A stretch of 64,000 nucleotides of DNA from Robbsia sp. KACC 23696 (GTDB taxonomy: Bacteria; Pseudomonadota; Gammaproteobacteria; Burkholderiales; Burkholderiaceae): positions 1,832,249 through 1,896,248 of the forward strand of contig NZ_CP156626.1 in the NCBI RefSeq assembly GCF_039852015.1, written 5' to 3'. A program made the position numbers and the translations under genes. The notes under the pieces were generated by a model. It searched no databases and was not told the DNA's origin. It was given only the letters and a program-made list of their open reading frames with translations. Below, one piece after another: positions 18,142-27,832 of this stretch; position 1 is the stretch's first letter; each line of letters opens with the position of its first letter.

Positions 18142-19944
18142 ATGAGCCAGGTTGAAATCAAGGTCCCGGATATTGGCGACTTCAAGGATGTGCCGATCAT
18201 CGAAGTGTCGATCAAGGTCGGCGACACGGTGGCGCTCGAGCAGTCGCTGATCACGCTGGAGTCGGATAAGGCCACGATCGACGTGCCGGCCGATGTCGCC
18301 GGCGTGATCAAGGAATTACGCGTCAAGACCGGCGATACCGTGTCCCAGGGCACTGTGATCGCCGTGGTCGAGGCGGAGGCTGCAGCGTCGGCCGACAAGG
18401 ATGCGGGCGGCAAGGGCGACGCCGCCGCCGCTAAAGCGGCGCCGGCCCCTGCGGCGAAGACGGAATCGGCGCCGGCCAAGCCGGCTGCGTCGGCACCGGC
18501 ACCGACGGCTGGCAGTTACAGCGGCAAGGTCGATGTCGAGGCGGAAATGCTGGTGTTGGGCGCGGGCCCTGGCGGCTATTCGGCCGCCTTCCGCGCCGCC
18601 GACCTCGGCATGTCCACGGTCATGATCGAGCGCTATGAAACGCTCGGCGGCGTCTGCCTGAACGTCGGTTGCATTCCGTCGAAGGCGCTGCTGCACGCGG
18701 CGCAGTTGACCGAAGAGGTCAAGTCGCTGGCGGCGCACGGTATCAGCTTCGGCGAGCCGACGATCGATCTGGACAAGCTGCGCGGCTTCAAGTCCTCCGT
18801 GGTCGCGAAGTTGACCGGCGGGCTGGCCGGCATGGCCAAGGCGCGCAAGGTCAAGGTGCTGACGGGCGTGGGCCGCTTCATCGATCCGAACCACGTCGAA
18901 GTGACGGGCAAGGACGGCAAGCAGGTCGTCAAGTTCAAGCAGGCGATCATCGCCGCCGGTTCGCAGGCGGTGAAGTTGCCCTTCATGCCGGAAGATCCGC
19001 GCGTGGTGGATTCCACCGGCGCGTTGGAACTGCGTCAGATTCCGAAGCGGATGCTGGTCATCGGCGGCGGCATCATCGGCTTGGAAATGGCGACGGTCTA
19101 TTCGACGCTGGGTGCGCAGATCGACATCGTCGAAATGCTCGACGGCCTGATGGCCGGCGCCGATCGCGATTTGGTCAAGGTTTGGCAGAAGCACAATGCG
19201 AAGCGCTTCGCGAATGTGATGCTGAAGACGAAGACCGTGTCCGCGGAAGCGCGCGAGGACGGTATCTATGTGACGTTCGAAGGCGAAGGCGCACCGGCCG
19301 AGGCACAAGGCTATGACCTGGTGCTGGTGGCGGTGGGACGTTCGCCGAACGGCAAGCGGATCGATGCCGACAAGGCCGGCGTCGTCGTGACCGATCGCGG
19401 TTTCATCGAGGTCGACAAGCAGCTGCGGACCAATGTGCCGCACATTTTCGCGATCGGCGATCTCGTCGGTCAGCCGATGCTGGCGCACAAGGCCGTGCAC
19501 GAAGGCCATATCGCCGCGGAAGCCGCGCATGGCGAAAAGGCCTACTTCGATGCCTTGCAGATTCCGGGCGTGGCGTACACGGATCCGGAAGTGGCATGGG
19601 CCGGCAAGACCGAGGACCAGCTGAAAGCCGAAGGCGTGAAGTATGGTCGTGCGGTGTTCCCGTGGGCAGCGTCCGGTCGGGCGATCGCCAATGGTCGCGA
19701 TGAAGGCTTCACGAAGCTGCTGTTCGATGAAGAGACGCATCGCGTCATCGGCGGCGGCATCGTCGGCGTCAATGCCGGCGACCTGATCAGCGAAGTGTGT
19801 CTTGCGATCGAGATGGGCGCCGATGCGGCCGATATCGGCAAGACGATCCATCCGCACCCCACGTTGGGTGAATCGGTCGGGATGGCTGCCGAGTTGTTCG
19901 AGGGCGTCTGTACCGACCTTCCGCCGAGCAAGCCGAAGCGTTGA
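18142..19944 (+). CDS. lpdA: Dihydrolipoyl dehydrogenase with N-terminal lipoyl domain (E3)
   Basis: E3 re-oxidises dihydrolipoyl groups of E2 with FAD and NAD+. The 600 residues are longer than a standard E3 (~470) because residues 1-80 are a lipoyl domain (ESDKAT, K43) joined by an Ala/Lys/Pro linker of about 50 residues. The enzyme part shows FAD-binding VLGAGPGGYSAAF, the redox disulfide C172-C177 (GGVCLNVGCIPSK), NAD-binding VIGGGIIGLEMATVY, AIGDLVGQPMLAHKA and the C-terminal HPHPTLGES with the catalytic His-Glu pair. This architecture is common in Burkholderiales and Neisseriales. It is the last gene of the operon, before a strong terminator. Confidence 0.97.
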   Translation: MSQVEIKVPDIGDFKDVPIIEVSIKVGDTVALEQSLITLESDKATIDVPADVAGVIKELRVKTGDTVSQGTVIAVVEAEAAASADKDAGGKGDAAAAKAAPAPAAKTESAPAKPAASAPAPTAGSYSGKVDVEAEMLVLGAGPGGYSAAFRAADLGMSTVMIERYETLGGVCLNVGCIPSKALLHAAQLTEEVKSLAAHGISFGEPTIDLDKLRGFKSSVVAKLTGGLAGMAKARKVKVLTGVGRFIDPNHVEVTGKDGKQVVKFKQAIIAAGSQAVKLPFMPEDPRVVDSTGALELRQIPKRMLVIGGGIIGLEMATVYSTLGAQIDIVEMLDGLMAGADRDLVKVWQKHNAKRFANVMLKTKTVSAEAREDGIYVTFEGEGAPAEAQGYDLVLVAVGRSPNGKRIDADKAGVVVTDRGFIEVDKQLRTNVPHIFAIGDLVGQPMLAHKAVHEGHIAAEAAHGEKAYFDALQIPGVAYTDPEVAWAGKTEDQLKAEGVKYGRAVFPWAASGRAIANGRDEGFTKLLFDEETHRVIGGGIVGVNAGDLISEVCLAIEMGADAADIGKTIHPHPTLGESVGMAAELFEGVCTDLPPSKPKR

Positions 19945-19978
19945 GCTAAAAGCACCCGCAATGCAGGCGTGGGTCAAA

Positions 19979-20064
19979 GAAAAAGCGACCCGCCGTGAAC
20001 CGTATCCGATGCGTCCTTCCAGGAAGGGGCCGACATCGGCGGTTCACGGCGGGTCGCTTTTTTT
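19979..20064 (+). terminator. Terminator of the pyruvate dehydrogenase operon
   Basis: A very long stem: AAAAAGCGACCCGCCGTGAACC near 19981-20002 pairs with GGTTCACGGCGGGTCGCTTTTT at about 20041-20062, with a ~38-base loop and T-tract. The A-tract on the opposite side means it can also stop transcription of the phasin gene arriving from the other strand. Confidence 0.9.
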
Positions 20065-20128
20065 CGCGCCCTGCGCCCGTGCGTCACGTGCATCAAGGCG
20101 GTGCCTCGACGCGCGCGGCAACGACGGG

Positions 20129-20704
20129 TCAGACTGCCTTCGATGCCTTTGCGGTACGGTTCGTCGCGGCGGCGGCCTGCTGGCTCGTATGCACGGCTGC
20201 CGCAGTGACGGCGTCGATATTCGATTGCGCGAGCTCGACGACTTGCTTGGCCGCTTTCCTGGCACTTTCATACGCGGCATTCTGCGCGTTCAGCGCGGAT
20301 TTCACTGCCGCCACGGCCGTTTCCGAGCCAGCCGGCGCGTTGCGCGAAAAGCTGTCCAGGATCTGCTCGGTGCGTGCCTGCTGCGCCTGTGCCTGGGCTT
20401 CGAACGCGCGAACGAATTCAGCCTGCGTCGCGGTAACGATCTGGTAGACCTGCTGCGCATACGACGTCGCCTTCTCCGTCAGCGGTTGCGCATTGCTACT
20501 TTGCAAGGCCAGCCACTCGCGCGGATCCTGCACATCGAGCGATTGCTTAGCCTGATTATGGCCGTCGGCCAGCAGTGCGCGCGCGGCCGCTATGTTCAAT
20601 TGCAACAGCTTGTCCGCCCCTTCGAATGCCTGTGCCGTAAGGCCAAACCAGACATCGACTTGGTGTTTGTGTGCGCTCGCCAGCTGTTCCGGAATCATCG
20701 TCAT
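20129..20704 (-). CDS. phaP: Phasin family protein (PHA granule-associated)
   Basis: A 191-residue phasin, a protein that coats polyhydroxyalkanoate granules and controls their size and number. The N-terminus (MTMIPEQLASAHKHQVDVWFGLTAQAF) is typical, followed by amphipathic helices rich in Ala, Gln and Glu and without Cys or Trp in the C-terminal half, as in Cupriavidus/Burkholderia PhaP. The C-terminal tail is Ala/Thr/Lys rich, as in many phasins. The start at 20704 is preceded by GAGTGGAGAC; the frame extends upstream to 20926 but those residues are unrelated. The gene indicates that the organism stores PHB. Confidence 0.92.
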   Translation of the reverse strand: MTMIPEQLASAHKHQVDVWFGLTAQAFEGADKLLQLNIAAARALLADGHNQAKQSLDVQDPREWLALQSSNAQPLTEKATSYAQQVYQIVTATQAEFVRAFEAQAQAQQARTEQILDSFSRNAPAGSETAVAAVKSALNAQNAAYESARKAAKQVVELAQSNIDAVTAAAVHTSQQAAAATNRTAKASKAV

Positions 20705-21195
20705 CGTTTTGTCTCCACTCCTCGACACCCCATTGAAACGGGCCTGATGCTGCGCCGGGTGGCCGCCCGTCGTCTGCCGACGCCCCGCGCGAAGCCTTGT
20801 CCAATGGCCCGGAGAGCATCTTGCCGAAGCGGATGACGCGGGGCGATTCGCCCGGTCCGCCGACTCGGCTATACAAAATGTCGCAGCGCAGCAATTGCAG
20901 TCTAGTTGAGATGCGCAAAAGGTCAAGAAAAAAGCGGGCGCTTAAAACCCTCGCTTGAACAGACGCCGGTTCGTGAGACGATGCGCGGTATGCCGGGCAG
21001 GGTAGGGCGGGGCGTCGACGGAGCGGTTTCGGGGACGCGCGGACGTCCGAGGGGCGCTTACAACGCGCGGACGCCGAAGGTGGTACTTTAACTAAGGGAC
21101 CTAAGTATCTAATTGCGTTAATTTACTATCGCTCGTACACTTATTGACAATAGCGGAAAGTCCCTTCCGCAGCGTCCAATTTTCTTCCTGACTGC
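20705..21195. other. Intergenic region between phasin and PBP7 genes
   Basis: About 490 bases lie between two divergent genes. The last ~100 bases (about 21090-21190) are markedly AT-richer and should hold the promoter of the endopeptidase gene. I see no convincing coding frame, RNA gene or long repeat here; the short frame at 20906-21091 looks like chance. Confidence 0.4.
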
Positions 21196-22371
21196 ATGAA
21201 GAACCCCAATTTTACTCAGGAAGCCCGTACCGGCCTCGCGCGCAAGCTCGCAGCGACCGTTCGCGCTTCCTTCTCTGCGTCGTTGGCGGTATCGCTGACT
21301 TACGCCGCTGTCATCGGGACCGGTCTGTTTGCCACGTCGTCGGTGCAAGCCGCCGAAGCCAACAAAGCCAAGGTTCACCATCCTGTTCACCACATTGCCA
21401 ATGCCTCGCGGACGACGAATGGCGGTGCCAAGGTCGTCAAGGCGTCGGTCCATCCGGCGAGCTTGCACCGAGGCACGCATCGCGTCGAACGGACCAAGAC
21501 TGTCGCCCGGGCGGCGCATCGTCGCGTCCACGGCGTGGCCTTCGCGCAGCACACGGCGCCGTTCCGTTTGCATGACAGCTTGCAAGATGGTCCGATGCTG
21601 CGCTCGTCGATTGCCTATGTCGTCGACGAAGGCACGGCCGCGCCGCTGTTGAATCGGAATTCGTCGTCGATCGTGCCGATCGCCTCGATCAGCAAGCTGA
21701 TGACGGCGATGGTCGTCCTGGATGCGAAAGAGCCTTTGACGGACACCTTGATGGTGACCGACGAGGATCGCGATTACGAAAAGGGCTCCGGCTCACGGTT
21801 GTCGGTCGGTTCGCGCCTGTCGCGCGAGGACATGCTGCATATCGCCTTGATGTCGTCGGAGAATCGGGCGGCGGCGGCGCTGAGCCGTTACTACCCGGGC
21901 GGTCGTCCGGCCTTCGTCGAGGCAATGAATCGCAAGGCGCAGTCGCTCGGCATGGTCAGCACGAAGTTCGAAGACCCGACGGGCCTGAATTTTCATAATG
22001 TGTCGACGGCGCAGGATCTGGTGAAGATGGTCGAGGCGGCGTCGAAGTATCCGCTGATTCGCCAGTTCTCGACCTGGCCGTCGTACGACGTGGATACCGG
22101 CCGCGCGCGTCTGCATTACGCCAACACGAATGCGCTGGTGCATAACGCGACGTGGGAGATCGGCTTGCAAAAGACCGGTTTCATCAATGAAGCGGGCGAA
22201 TGCATCGTCATGCAGACGACGATTCATCAGCGTCCGGTCGTGATGGTGCTGCTGGACTCCGTCGGTAAGTATTCGCGGGTCGCCGATGCGCAACGGGTAC
22301 GTGACTGGTTGATTCAGACCGGTGCGATCCAGCGCGTGACCAGTGCCGATACGAGCCACTCCGGCACCTGA
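21196..22371 (+). CDS. pbpG: D-alanyl-D-alanine endopeptidase (PBP7/8 type, serine S11 family)
   Basis: Periplasmic penicillin-binding protein that cleaves D-Ala-mDAP cross-links in peptidoglycan. Of its 391 residues, an N-terminal segment with hydrophobic stretch AVSLTYAAVIGTGLF and an AxA-type site (VQAAEA) near residue 52 indicates export. A basic, His-rich linker (~55-120) follows, and then the transpeptidase-like domain with S164-I-S-K167 (SxxK), S221-E-N223 (SxN) and KTGF (KTG motif) near residue 315. The lack of a large C-terminal domain separates it from PBP5/6 carboxypeptidases. The gene is monocistronic. Confidence 0.93.
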   Translation: MKNPNFTQEARTGLARKLAATVRASFSASLAVSLTYAAVIGTGLFATSSVQAAEANKAKVHHPVHHIANASRTTNGGAKVVKASVHPASLHRGTHRVERTKTVARAAHRRVHGVAFAQHTAPFRLHDSLQDGPMLRSSIAYVVDEGTAAPLLNRNSSSIVPIASISKLMTAMVVLDAKEPLTDTLMVTDEDRDYEKGSGSRLSVGSRLSREDMLHIALMSSENRAAAALSRYYPGGRPAFVEAMNRKAQSLGMVSTKFEDPTGLNFHNVSTAQDLVKMVEAASKYPLIRQFSTWPSYDVDTGRARLHYANTNALVHNATWEIGLQKTGFINEAGECIVMQTTIHQRPVVMVLLDSVGKYSRVADAQRVRDWLIQTGAIQRVTSADTSHSGT

Positions 22372-22477
22372 TCGGAAAGTAGCTTCGCGATATCGGCCCA
22401 GGGGAACGGGCCGTCTTTTCGCGCATGCTGCGCTTATCACGGGCTTATCACGCGCGTATTACGTTAAAGATAGCGGT

Positions 22478-22491
22478 GGCGCTTTAGCGCC
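22478..22491. terminator. Small hairpin between convergent genes (weak terminator candidate)
   Basis: GGCGC-TTTA-GCGCC lies between the 3' ends of pbpG (plus) and the IclR regulator (minus), embedded in a wider imperfect dyad (GCGGTGGCGC...GCGCCTTGCC). There is no T-tract, so termination is only suggested by position. Confidence 0.3.
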
Positions 22492-22529
22492 TTGCCACTG
22501 CTACGCATTAAAGCGGTCGCGGCGCCGCC

Positions 22530-23465
22530 TTAGGAATGCGCGCCCTGATTTCGGTCGCCGACATACCCCAGCGCATGCGAGATGCGGCTTGCGGTTTCGC
22601 CGAGCTGCGTGATCCATGACTCCTGCAGGCGATCGGCCGGTGCGGAGAGGGACAGTCCCGCCACCAGACGTGAACCATCATCGAAGACGCCCGCTGCGAT
22701 ACAGCGCACGCCCAGTTCCAGTTCTTCGTTGTCGCGCGCGCAGGCGTGTTCCCGCACCCATTGCAATTCCGTTTCCAGCTTGCCGAGATCGGTGATGCTG
22801 TTCGCGGTATGTCCGGCCAGGCCGGTCCGCGTTGCATAGGCGCGCACCCGCTGGATATCGTCGTTTGCAAGAAAGAGCTTGCCGACAGAGGTCAGGTGCA
22901 GCGGCGCGCGGCCGCCGATCGCCCGGACGACCTGCATGCCGGAGCGTTCGCTGAAGGAACGTTCGACATAGACGATTTCATCGCCCTGACGCACCGACAG
23001 ATTGACTGTCTGGCCGGTCGCGCGATGCAGCTCGCGCATCGGCACCAGCGCCGCTTCCAACACCGATAACCGTGCTTTGACCAGATTTCCCAATTCGAGC
23101 AGGCGCATGCCAAGACGGTAGGCGCCCGGCTCGCTACGATCGACGAGTCGCCCGGCGAGCATATCGTTCAGAATGCGGTGCGTCGTGGAGGGGTGCAATC
23201 CGGTCATGGCGGACAGGTCTTTCAGACTGACCGAATCGCGTTGCGAGGCGAGCGCATCGAGCAGTCGCAGCATCCGGTCGATGACCTGGATCGTCGTGCG
23301 CGATCCGCCATCCCCGTTCAGACTTGCGACATGCCCCTCCTGGCCCGCGGACGGATCAGGGTCGGGCACATCGCCGACCGTGCGCGCGGCAGCGCCGGCG
23401 AGACCTTCCGGAACGGACGAAGCAATAAGGCGCGGCGCTTTGGGGGAGGAGGGCAAATCGCTCAT
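22530..23465 (-). CDS. IclR-family transcriptional regulator
   Basis: A 311-residue IclR-type regulator. Residues ~55-120 form the winged helix-turn-helix (VIDRMLRLLDALASQ...SLKDLSAMTGLHPSTTHRILNDMLAGRLV), and the rest is the effector-binding domain with the usual HLTSVGKLFLAN and the conserved Cys (ELGVRCIAAGVFD). About 50 low-complexity Pro/Gly/Ser residues precede the DNA-binding part. I chose the start at 23465 (MSDLPSS); upstream ATGs at 23477 and 23492 are also possible since none has a clear ribosome-binding site. No catabolic gene is adjacent (pyrD is upstream), so the target is unknown. Confidence 0.88.
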   Translation of the reverse strand: MSDLPSSPKAPRLIASSVPEGLAGAAARTVGDVPDPDPSAGQEGHVASLNGDGGSRTTIQVIDRMLRLLDALASQRDSVSLKDLSAMTGLHPSTTHRILNDMLAGRLVDRSEPGAYRLGMRLLELGNLVKARLSVLEAALVPMRELHRATGQTVNLSVRQGDEIVYVERSFSERSGMQVVRAIGGRAPLHLTSVGKLFLANDDIQRVRAYATRTGLAGHTANSITDLGKLETELQWVREHACARDNEELELGVRCIAAGVFDDGSRLVAGLSLSAPADRLQESWITQLGETASRISHALGYVGDRNQGAHS

Positions 23466-23592
23466 CGAAACTCGCATCGGGACCAGAGGCATATCATATC
23501 GTGAAATACCGGGTCCGCAGCGTCGATGACCCGCGAGAGCGGGTGGGATTGATCTCGATTTACCTGCGCGGGAAAGCGGATCGGTGTCGCGA

Positions 23593-24624
23593 TCAGCCGC
23601 GCGCGGCGATGGCTGCCGCGCATTCGCGCACCAGCGAGGGTCCGCGATAGATCAAGCCGGAGTACAGCTGCACCAGCGAGGCGCCAGCGTCGAGCTTCTC
23701 CAATGCGTCTTGCGCACTGAAAATGCCGCCCACGCCGATGATCGGCACGGCGCCCTGCAACCGTGCATGCAGACGGGCGATGACGCGCGTGGATGCCTCG
23801 CGTACCGGACGTCCCGACAGGCCTCCGGTTTCTTCGGCATTCGGCAAGCCTTTCACGGCCTCGCGCGAGAGCGTGGTATTGCCGGCGATCACCGCGTCGA
23901 TGCCATGCTGTACCAATTTGTCGGCGATTTCCTGGATGCCTTCTTCGTCCAGATCCGGCGCGATCTTCAGGGCCAGCGGCACGTGCTTGCCGTGCATGTC
24001 GGACAGCGCCTTGCGACGTTCCGTGAGGGCGCCCAGCAGCGCGTCGAGCGCATCGGCATCTTGCAATTGACGCAGATTCTTCGTATTCGGCGACGAGATA
24101 TTGATCGTCACATAGCTGGCGAAGGGGTAGACCTGATCCAGGCAGAACAAATAGTCGTCGACGGCGCGCTCGATCGGCGTCGTCGCATTTTTGCCGATAT
24201 TGAGCCCCAGGATGCCTTTCCAGCGCGCGGCCTGCACATTCGCGATGAAGCGCTCGACGCCGGCGTTGTTGAATCCCATCCGATTGATCAGTGCCTCGGC
24301 TTCCGGAATGCGGAACATCCGGGGCTTGGGATTGCCCGGTTGCGCGCGCGGCGTCACGGTCCCCACTTCGATAAAACCGAAGCCAAGGCCGGACAAGCCG
24401 TCGATGGCCGCGCCGTCCTTGTCCAGGCCGGCCGCCAAGCCCACCGCATTGCTGAATGTCAGTCCCATCACCTTGACCGGTGCGCGCACGGGCGTGCCTG
24501 CCAGGCAGCCGGCGATGCCGGTGCGGCCAGCGGCGCCCAGGGCAGCCAGGGTCAGGTGGTGGGCCGTCTCGGCGTCCATACGGAACAAGGCCTGACGGGC
24601 AAACGGATAAAGGGGACTGAGCAC
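23593..24624 (-). CDS. pyrD: Dihydroorotate dehydrogenase (quinone), class 2
   Basis: Membrane-associated flavoenzyme that oxidises dihydroorotate to orotate with ubiquinone in pyrimidine synthesis. The 343-residue length and the N-terminal helical extension ([27 protein letters not shown]) are diagnostic of class 2. Also visible are FMN-binding [31 protein letters not shown], substrate-binding NRMGFNNAG, the catalytic Ser region [10 protein letters not shown] and [25 protein letters not shown]. It is the last gene of a minus-strand group Nudix-aat-bpt-pyrD, starting 107 bases after bpt, so it may also have its own promoter. Confidence 0.97.
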   Translation of the reverse strand: MLSPLYPFARQALFRMDAETAHHLTLAALGAAGRTGIAGCLAGTPVRAPVKVMGLTFSNAVGLAAGLDKDGAAIDGLSGLGFGFIEVGTVTPRAQPGNPKPRMFRIPEAEALINRMGFNNAGVERFIANVQAARWKGILGLNIGKNATTPIERAVDDYLFCLDQVYPFASYVTINISSPNTKNLRQLQDADALDALLGALTERRKALSDMHGKHVPLALKIAPDLDEEGIQEIADKLVQHGIDAVIAGNTTLSREAVKGLPNAEETGGLSGRPVREASTRVIARLHARLQGAVPIIGVGGIFSAQDALEKLDAGASLVQLYSGLIYRGPSLVRECAAAIAARG

Positions 24625-24731
24625 GGTAGGAAGGAAAGGGCCAAAAACGCGCTATTTTAGGCCGAGTGTCCGCTGCTGCGTAGACAAAATACGCAAAGTG
24701 TCCGAAATGCACGCCATGCGCGGAGCGGCGA

Positions 24732-25523
24732 CTATGGTGCCGTGTCTGCGGTGCCGGTCGGCGCGCCGGGATCGAAGGGACGCCAGGCGCCATCGATAAA
24801 CGCTTCCAGCGGGCGGAATGCCGCCTTGTACGCCATTTTTCGGCTTTCGCCGATCCAGTATCCCAAATACACGTAGGGGAGATTCAAGCGGCGCGCCTGC
24901 TCGATCTGCCAGATCACGTTATAGGTGCCGAAGCTGCTGCCGGGCACGTCGCAATCGTAGAACGTGTAGACGGCCGAGAGGCCGTCGCCGAGGATGTCGA
25001 CGATGCTGACCATGCGTAGCGGCGCGCCGTGCGCCTGGGGCTCGTCGAATGTCACCAAGCGCGAATTGACGCGGCTCTGCAGCAGAAACTGGTCGTATTG
25101 TTCCCGGCTGTCGCGATCCATGCCGCCCCCGGCGTGGCGCAGCGACTGGTAGCGGGTATAGAGCGCGTAGTGATGTTCGTCGAAATGCAGCGGATCCGCC
25201 TGCGCGTGGAGACCGCCGTGCTGCTTCCAAATCCGCCGTTGCGTGCGGTTGGGACGGAAGGCGTCGACGACGACGCGCACCGGCACGCAGGCGCGGCAAC
25301 CCTCGCAGTAGGGCCGATAGGTGAAGACGCCCGAGCGCCGGAAACCGGCGCCGACCAATTCGGTATAGACATCTGAATTGATCAAATGCCCGGGCGTCGC
25401 CACTTGCGAGCGCGCAATGCGATTGGGCAGATAGCTGCAAGGATAGGGGGCTGTCGCATAAAACTGCAATGCCGATAGCGGCGACAGCGGGAATGCCTTC
25501 GGGTGGGTCACGCGAAACTCCAC
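24732..25523 (-). CDS. bpt: Aspartate/glutamate leucyl-transferase (bacterial protein transferase)
   Basis: Bpt attaches leucine from Leu-tRNA to N-terminal Asp or Glu of proteins, making them substrates for ClpS/ClpAP (N-end rule). The 263-residue length fits. Visible are the N-terminal ATE domain with its Cys pattern (PCSYLP near the start; [12 protein letters not shown]), [20 protein letters not shown], the C-terminal [28 protein letters not shown] and [18 protein letters not shown] blocks. It lies 26 bases downstream of aat, which does the complementary reaction on N-terminal Lys/Arg, so the two N-degron writers form a unit. Confidence 0.95.
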   Translation of the reverse strand: MEFRVTHPKAFPLSPLSALQFYATAPYPCSYLPNRIARSQVATPGHLINSDVYTELVGAGFRRSGVFTYRPYCEGCRACVPVRVVVDAFRPNRTQRRIWKQHGGLHAQADPLHFDEHHYALYTRYQSLRHAGGGMDRDSREQYDQFLLQSRVNSRLVTFDEPQAHGAPLRMVSIVDILGDGLSAVYTFYDCDVPGSSFGTYNVIWQIEQARRLNLPYVYLGYWIGESRKMAYKAAFRPLEAFIDGAWRPFDPGAPTGTADTAP

Positions 25524-25549
25524 GGGGCGCTTAGGACGTCAGTCTAGCA

Positions 25550-26305
25550 TCATGGTTCCGCCGCTTGAAAGGGGGAAGCGGCGGTCCAGCGTGCCAACAC
25601 GTGTTTGTCAAAGCGCCAGTTCGGCGGCGCCATGCGACTCGCCCGTGCAAGATGGGCGACAAAGGCCTCTCGACTTATCTCGCGTGCGCCCATGCGATGC
25701 AGGTGTTGCGTATTCTGCTGGCAATCGATCATCTCGAAAGCGTGCGCCTCGGCATAGGCGCATAGCGCCGCGAGGGCGATTTTCGAGGCATCGCTGCGCT
25801 CGGCGAACATCGATTCGCCAAAACACATTCTGCCGATCGCCACGCAATACAAGCCGCCGACGCGCATGCCGTCATACCAGGTCTCGACGCTACGCGCGAA
25901 GCCGGCACGATGCAGGGCGCTATAAGCCTCGACGATGGCCTCGGTGATCCAGGTGCCGTCCTGTCCCTCGCGCGATGCCTGGGCGCATGCGCGCATGACC
26001 GCGGAGAAGTCGACATCGATGCGGATTTCCCAGCGCGGATCGCGCTGCACCAGCCGTAATGTCTTGCGAAACGAGCGGGAAACATCGAGGCGGCCCGGCA
26101 CCAACACCATGCGGGGATCGGGGCTCCACCACAGCACCGGTTGTCCGTCCGAATACCAGGGGAAAATACCCTGCCCGTACGCGCTCTTCAGCCGCTCCGG
26201 AGTCAGTTCGGCGCTGGCGGCCAACAGACCGGGCGCATCCGAGTCCGCGCCGAGGGCGCAATGGAGGGGCGGAAACGGATCGCGCGACGTGAGCCAGGTA
26301 ATCAT
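25550..26305 (-). CDS. aat: Leucyl/phenylalanyl-tRNA--protein transferase
   Basis: Aat transfers Leu or Phe from aminoacyl-tRNA to N-terminal Lys or Arg of proteins, marking them for ClpS/ClpAP. It has 251 residues. Family blocks are seen: FPPLHCAL near the start, [50 protein letters not shown]-type basic segment, [53 protein letters not shown] and [20 protein letters not shown]. It begins 9 bases after the Nudix gene and is followed by bpt. Confidence 0.96.
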   Translation of the reverse strand: MITWLTSRDPFPPLHCALGADSDAPGLLAASAELTPERLKSAYGQGIFPWYSDGQPVLWWSPDPRMVLVPGRLDVSRSFRKTLRLVQRDPRWEIRIDVDFSAVMRACAQASREGQDGTWITEAIVEAYSALHRAGFARSVETWYDGMRVGGLYCVAIGRMCFGESMFAERSDASKIALAALCAYAEAHAFEMIDCQQNTQHLHRMGAREISREAFVAHLARASRMAPPNWRFDKHVLARWTAASPFQAAEP

Positions 26306-26314
26306 CGCGCAGTA

Positions 26315-26944
26315 TCAGTCGGCGTGGTGCGAGCCGCCTGCGGGTGCGCGCTGTGCCGCGGCATCGGCCGAGCGGGAGGCGATTTCGTGCGGTTCCGTGC
26401 GCATCGGGGTGAGGATGTCGGCGGTGTGCAGTGTGAAAGCGTCACGACGGCGGTCGTCGAAGAAAGCGCGCAACGTCTGGACGACAGTGGAAAAGGCCAA
26501 TTCGTCCCAGGGAATCTCCGCTTCGGTAAAGAAACGGACTTCCAGGCTTTCCTCTCCGGCAGCCACCTCCGGATCGCGCAGTGGCGCGAGATAGAAAAAA
26601 TGCACCTGATCCACGTGCGGGACATTCATCACCGAGAAAAGGCGCATGGTGTCGGCTTCGACATGCGCGCCGGCCTCTTCGAACGACTCGCGGACCGCGC
26701 ATTGCCACGTGGTTTCCGCCAACTCCATGAAGCCGGCGGGCAGCGTCCAGTATCCGAGCCGGGGCTCGATCGCGCGACGGCACAGCAGCACTTTCTCTTG
26801 CCAGACTGGAACGGTGCCGCACACATTGCGCGGGTTGACGTAGTGGATCGTTCCGCATGCGGAGCATACGTCCCGTTCGCGTGTGTCGCCCGGAGGAATG
26901 AGCCGGGAAACCGGAGTGTGTCCGCAAGTCGAGCAGTAGTTCAT
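26315..26944 (-). CDS. Nudix hydrolase with N-terminal zinc ribbon
   Basis: A 209-residue Nudix pyrophosphatase. A zinc ribbon with C4, C7, C27 and C30 (CSTC...CSAC) opens the protein, and the Nudix box is intact at about 71-96 (GFMELAETTWQCAVRESFEEAG, matching GX5EX7REUXEEXGU). This arrangement recalls NADH pyrophosphatase-like or ADP-ribose-type proteins, but the substrate cannot be deduced. The start at 26944 is chosen because the zinc ribbon begins there; the frame runs up to 27019 without likeness. It heads the Nudix-aat-bpt group. Confidence 0.88.
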   Translation of the reverse strand: MNYCSTCGHTPVSRLIPPGDTRERDVCSACGTIHYVNPRNVCGTVPVWQEKVLLCRRAIEPRLGYWTLPAGFMELAETTWQCAVRESFEEAGAHVEADTMRLFSVMNVPHVDQVHFFYLAPLRDPEVAAGEESLEVRFFTEAEIPWDELAFSTVVQTLRAFFDDRRRDAFTLHTADILTPMRTEPHEIASRSADAAAQRAPAGGSHHAD

Positions 26945-27139
26945 CGGCAGAGCGTAGGGGAGCGGTGGTGGCTTTTCGAGCGCGGCGTTCGCGCCTCGGC
27001 GAGGCCGGCTGCGGAACATGCGGCGTGCCGACGAAGTGTATCATCGCCGCGCGATCACGCCGCGCCATTGCGCGCCGTGGCGGTCGACGGATCCAGCGGG
27101 TAATGATGCCGGGACGGCATCGCGTCGGATCGCCGAAAA

Positions 27140-27179
27140 CGAAAAAGCCGCGATACAAAAATGTATCACGGCTTTTTCG
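27140..27179 (-). terminator. Terminator downstream of tRNA-fMet
   Basis: CGAAAAAGCCG...GATAC at 27140-27155 pairs with GTATC...CGGCTTTTTCG at 27163-27179. On the minus strand it follows the tRNA 3' end by 6 bases and ends in a T-tract; being symmetrical it could act in both directions. Confidence 0.88.
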
Positions 27180-27184
27180 TGTAT

Positions 27185-27262
<78 letters not shown>

Positions 27263-27274
27263 TCTGAGAAAGAA

Positions 27275-27303
27275 ACTATAACGCGTTTCAGGAGACCATG
27301 CAA
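27275..27303 (-). promoter_or_regulatory. Promoter of first tRNA-fMet
   Basis: On the minus strand: -35 TTGCAT (27298-27303), 17-base spacer, -10 TATAGT (27275-27280), 12 bases before the mature 5' end at 27262. The same arrangement precedes the second copy. Confidence 0.8.
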
Positions 27304-27356
27304 GCACTTTCATCTATTTGTCATCGAACGCCGCACGGGGCAGCGTTCGGTCGTGC

Positions 27357-27704
27357 TTAATGGCAGCGCACCACCAGCGCGCGATTGCGGATATTTGCCG
27401 AGAACAGGCCGTTGACGGAGCCGCCCGTTGCCGTGTCGTCGCCTTCCTTGGACACCACGTCATAGCCGCTGGCGCCGCACGCGCGGCCGGCCGATTCGTA
27501 GCATTGCGCCCAGCTCTGCCGTGCATCGCTGCCGCTGCAGTTGATGGTGAAGCCGTTCGTGCCATCCGGGAGATGGATCAACTGCGTCGTTTGTGAGGAT
27601 TCACAGGCCGCCAACGCGACCGGCAATACCAGCGCAACGAGGCGCGCTTTTGAGAGCAGGCGGACGAGGCGGCCGACGGGAGAGGATGCGAGTGCGTATG
27701 TCAT
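27357..27704 (-). CDS. Putative small outer-membrane lipoprotein
   Basis: A 115-residue protein with a basic start, hydrophobic core LVALVLPVALAAC and a lipobox (LAAC), so it should be a lipoprotein with the mature part beginning at that Cys. The mature domain (FTINCSGSDARQSWAQCYESAGRACGASGYDVVS...LVVRCH) has four further cysteines and resembles small conserved Burkholderiales lipoproteins of unknown function. The start at 27704 is preferred over 27806 because it gives a normal signal peptide. It is isolated, facing away from the next gene at 27833. Confidence 0.75.
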   Translation of the reverse strand: MTYALASSPVGRLVRLLSKARLVALVLPVALAACESSQTTQLIHLPDGTNGFTINCSGSDARQSWAQCYESAGRACGASGYDVVSKEGDDTATGGSVNGLFSANIRNRALVVRCH

Positions 27705-27832
27705 GCCTGATCTGGTTTTGTAGGAATGTTCAGTCGATTCTATCAAGCGCGCGCGGAGCGCGTCCGAGGACGATCGTCCAGGCGCGGTACGATAAAGATG
27801 AACCACTCACAGGTAATGCAGGGAGGAATGCA

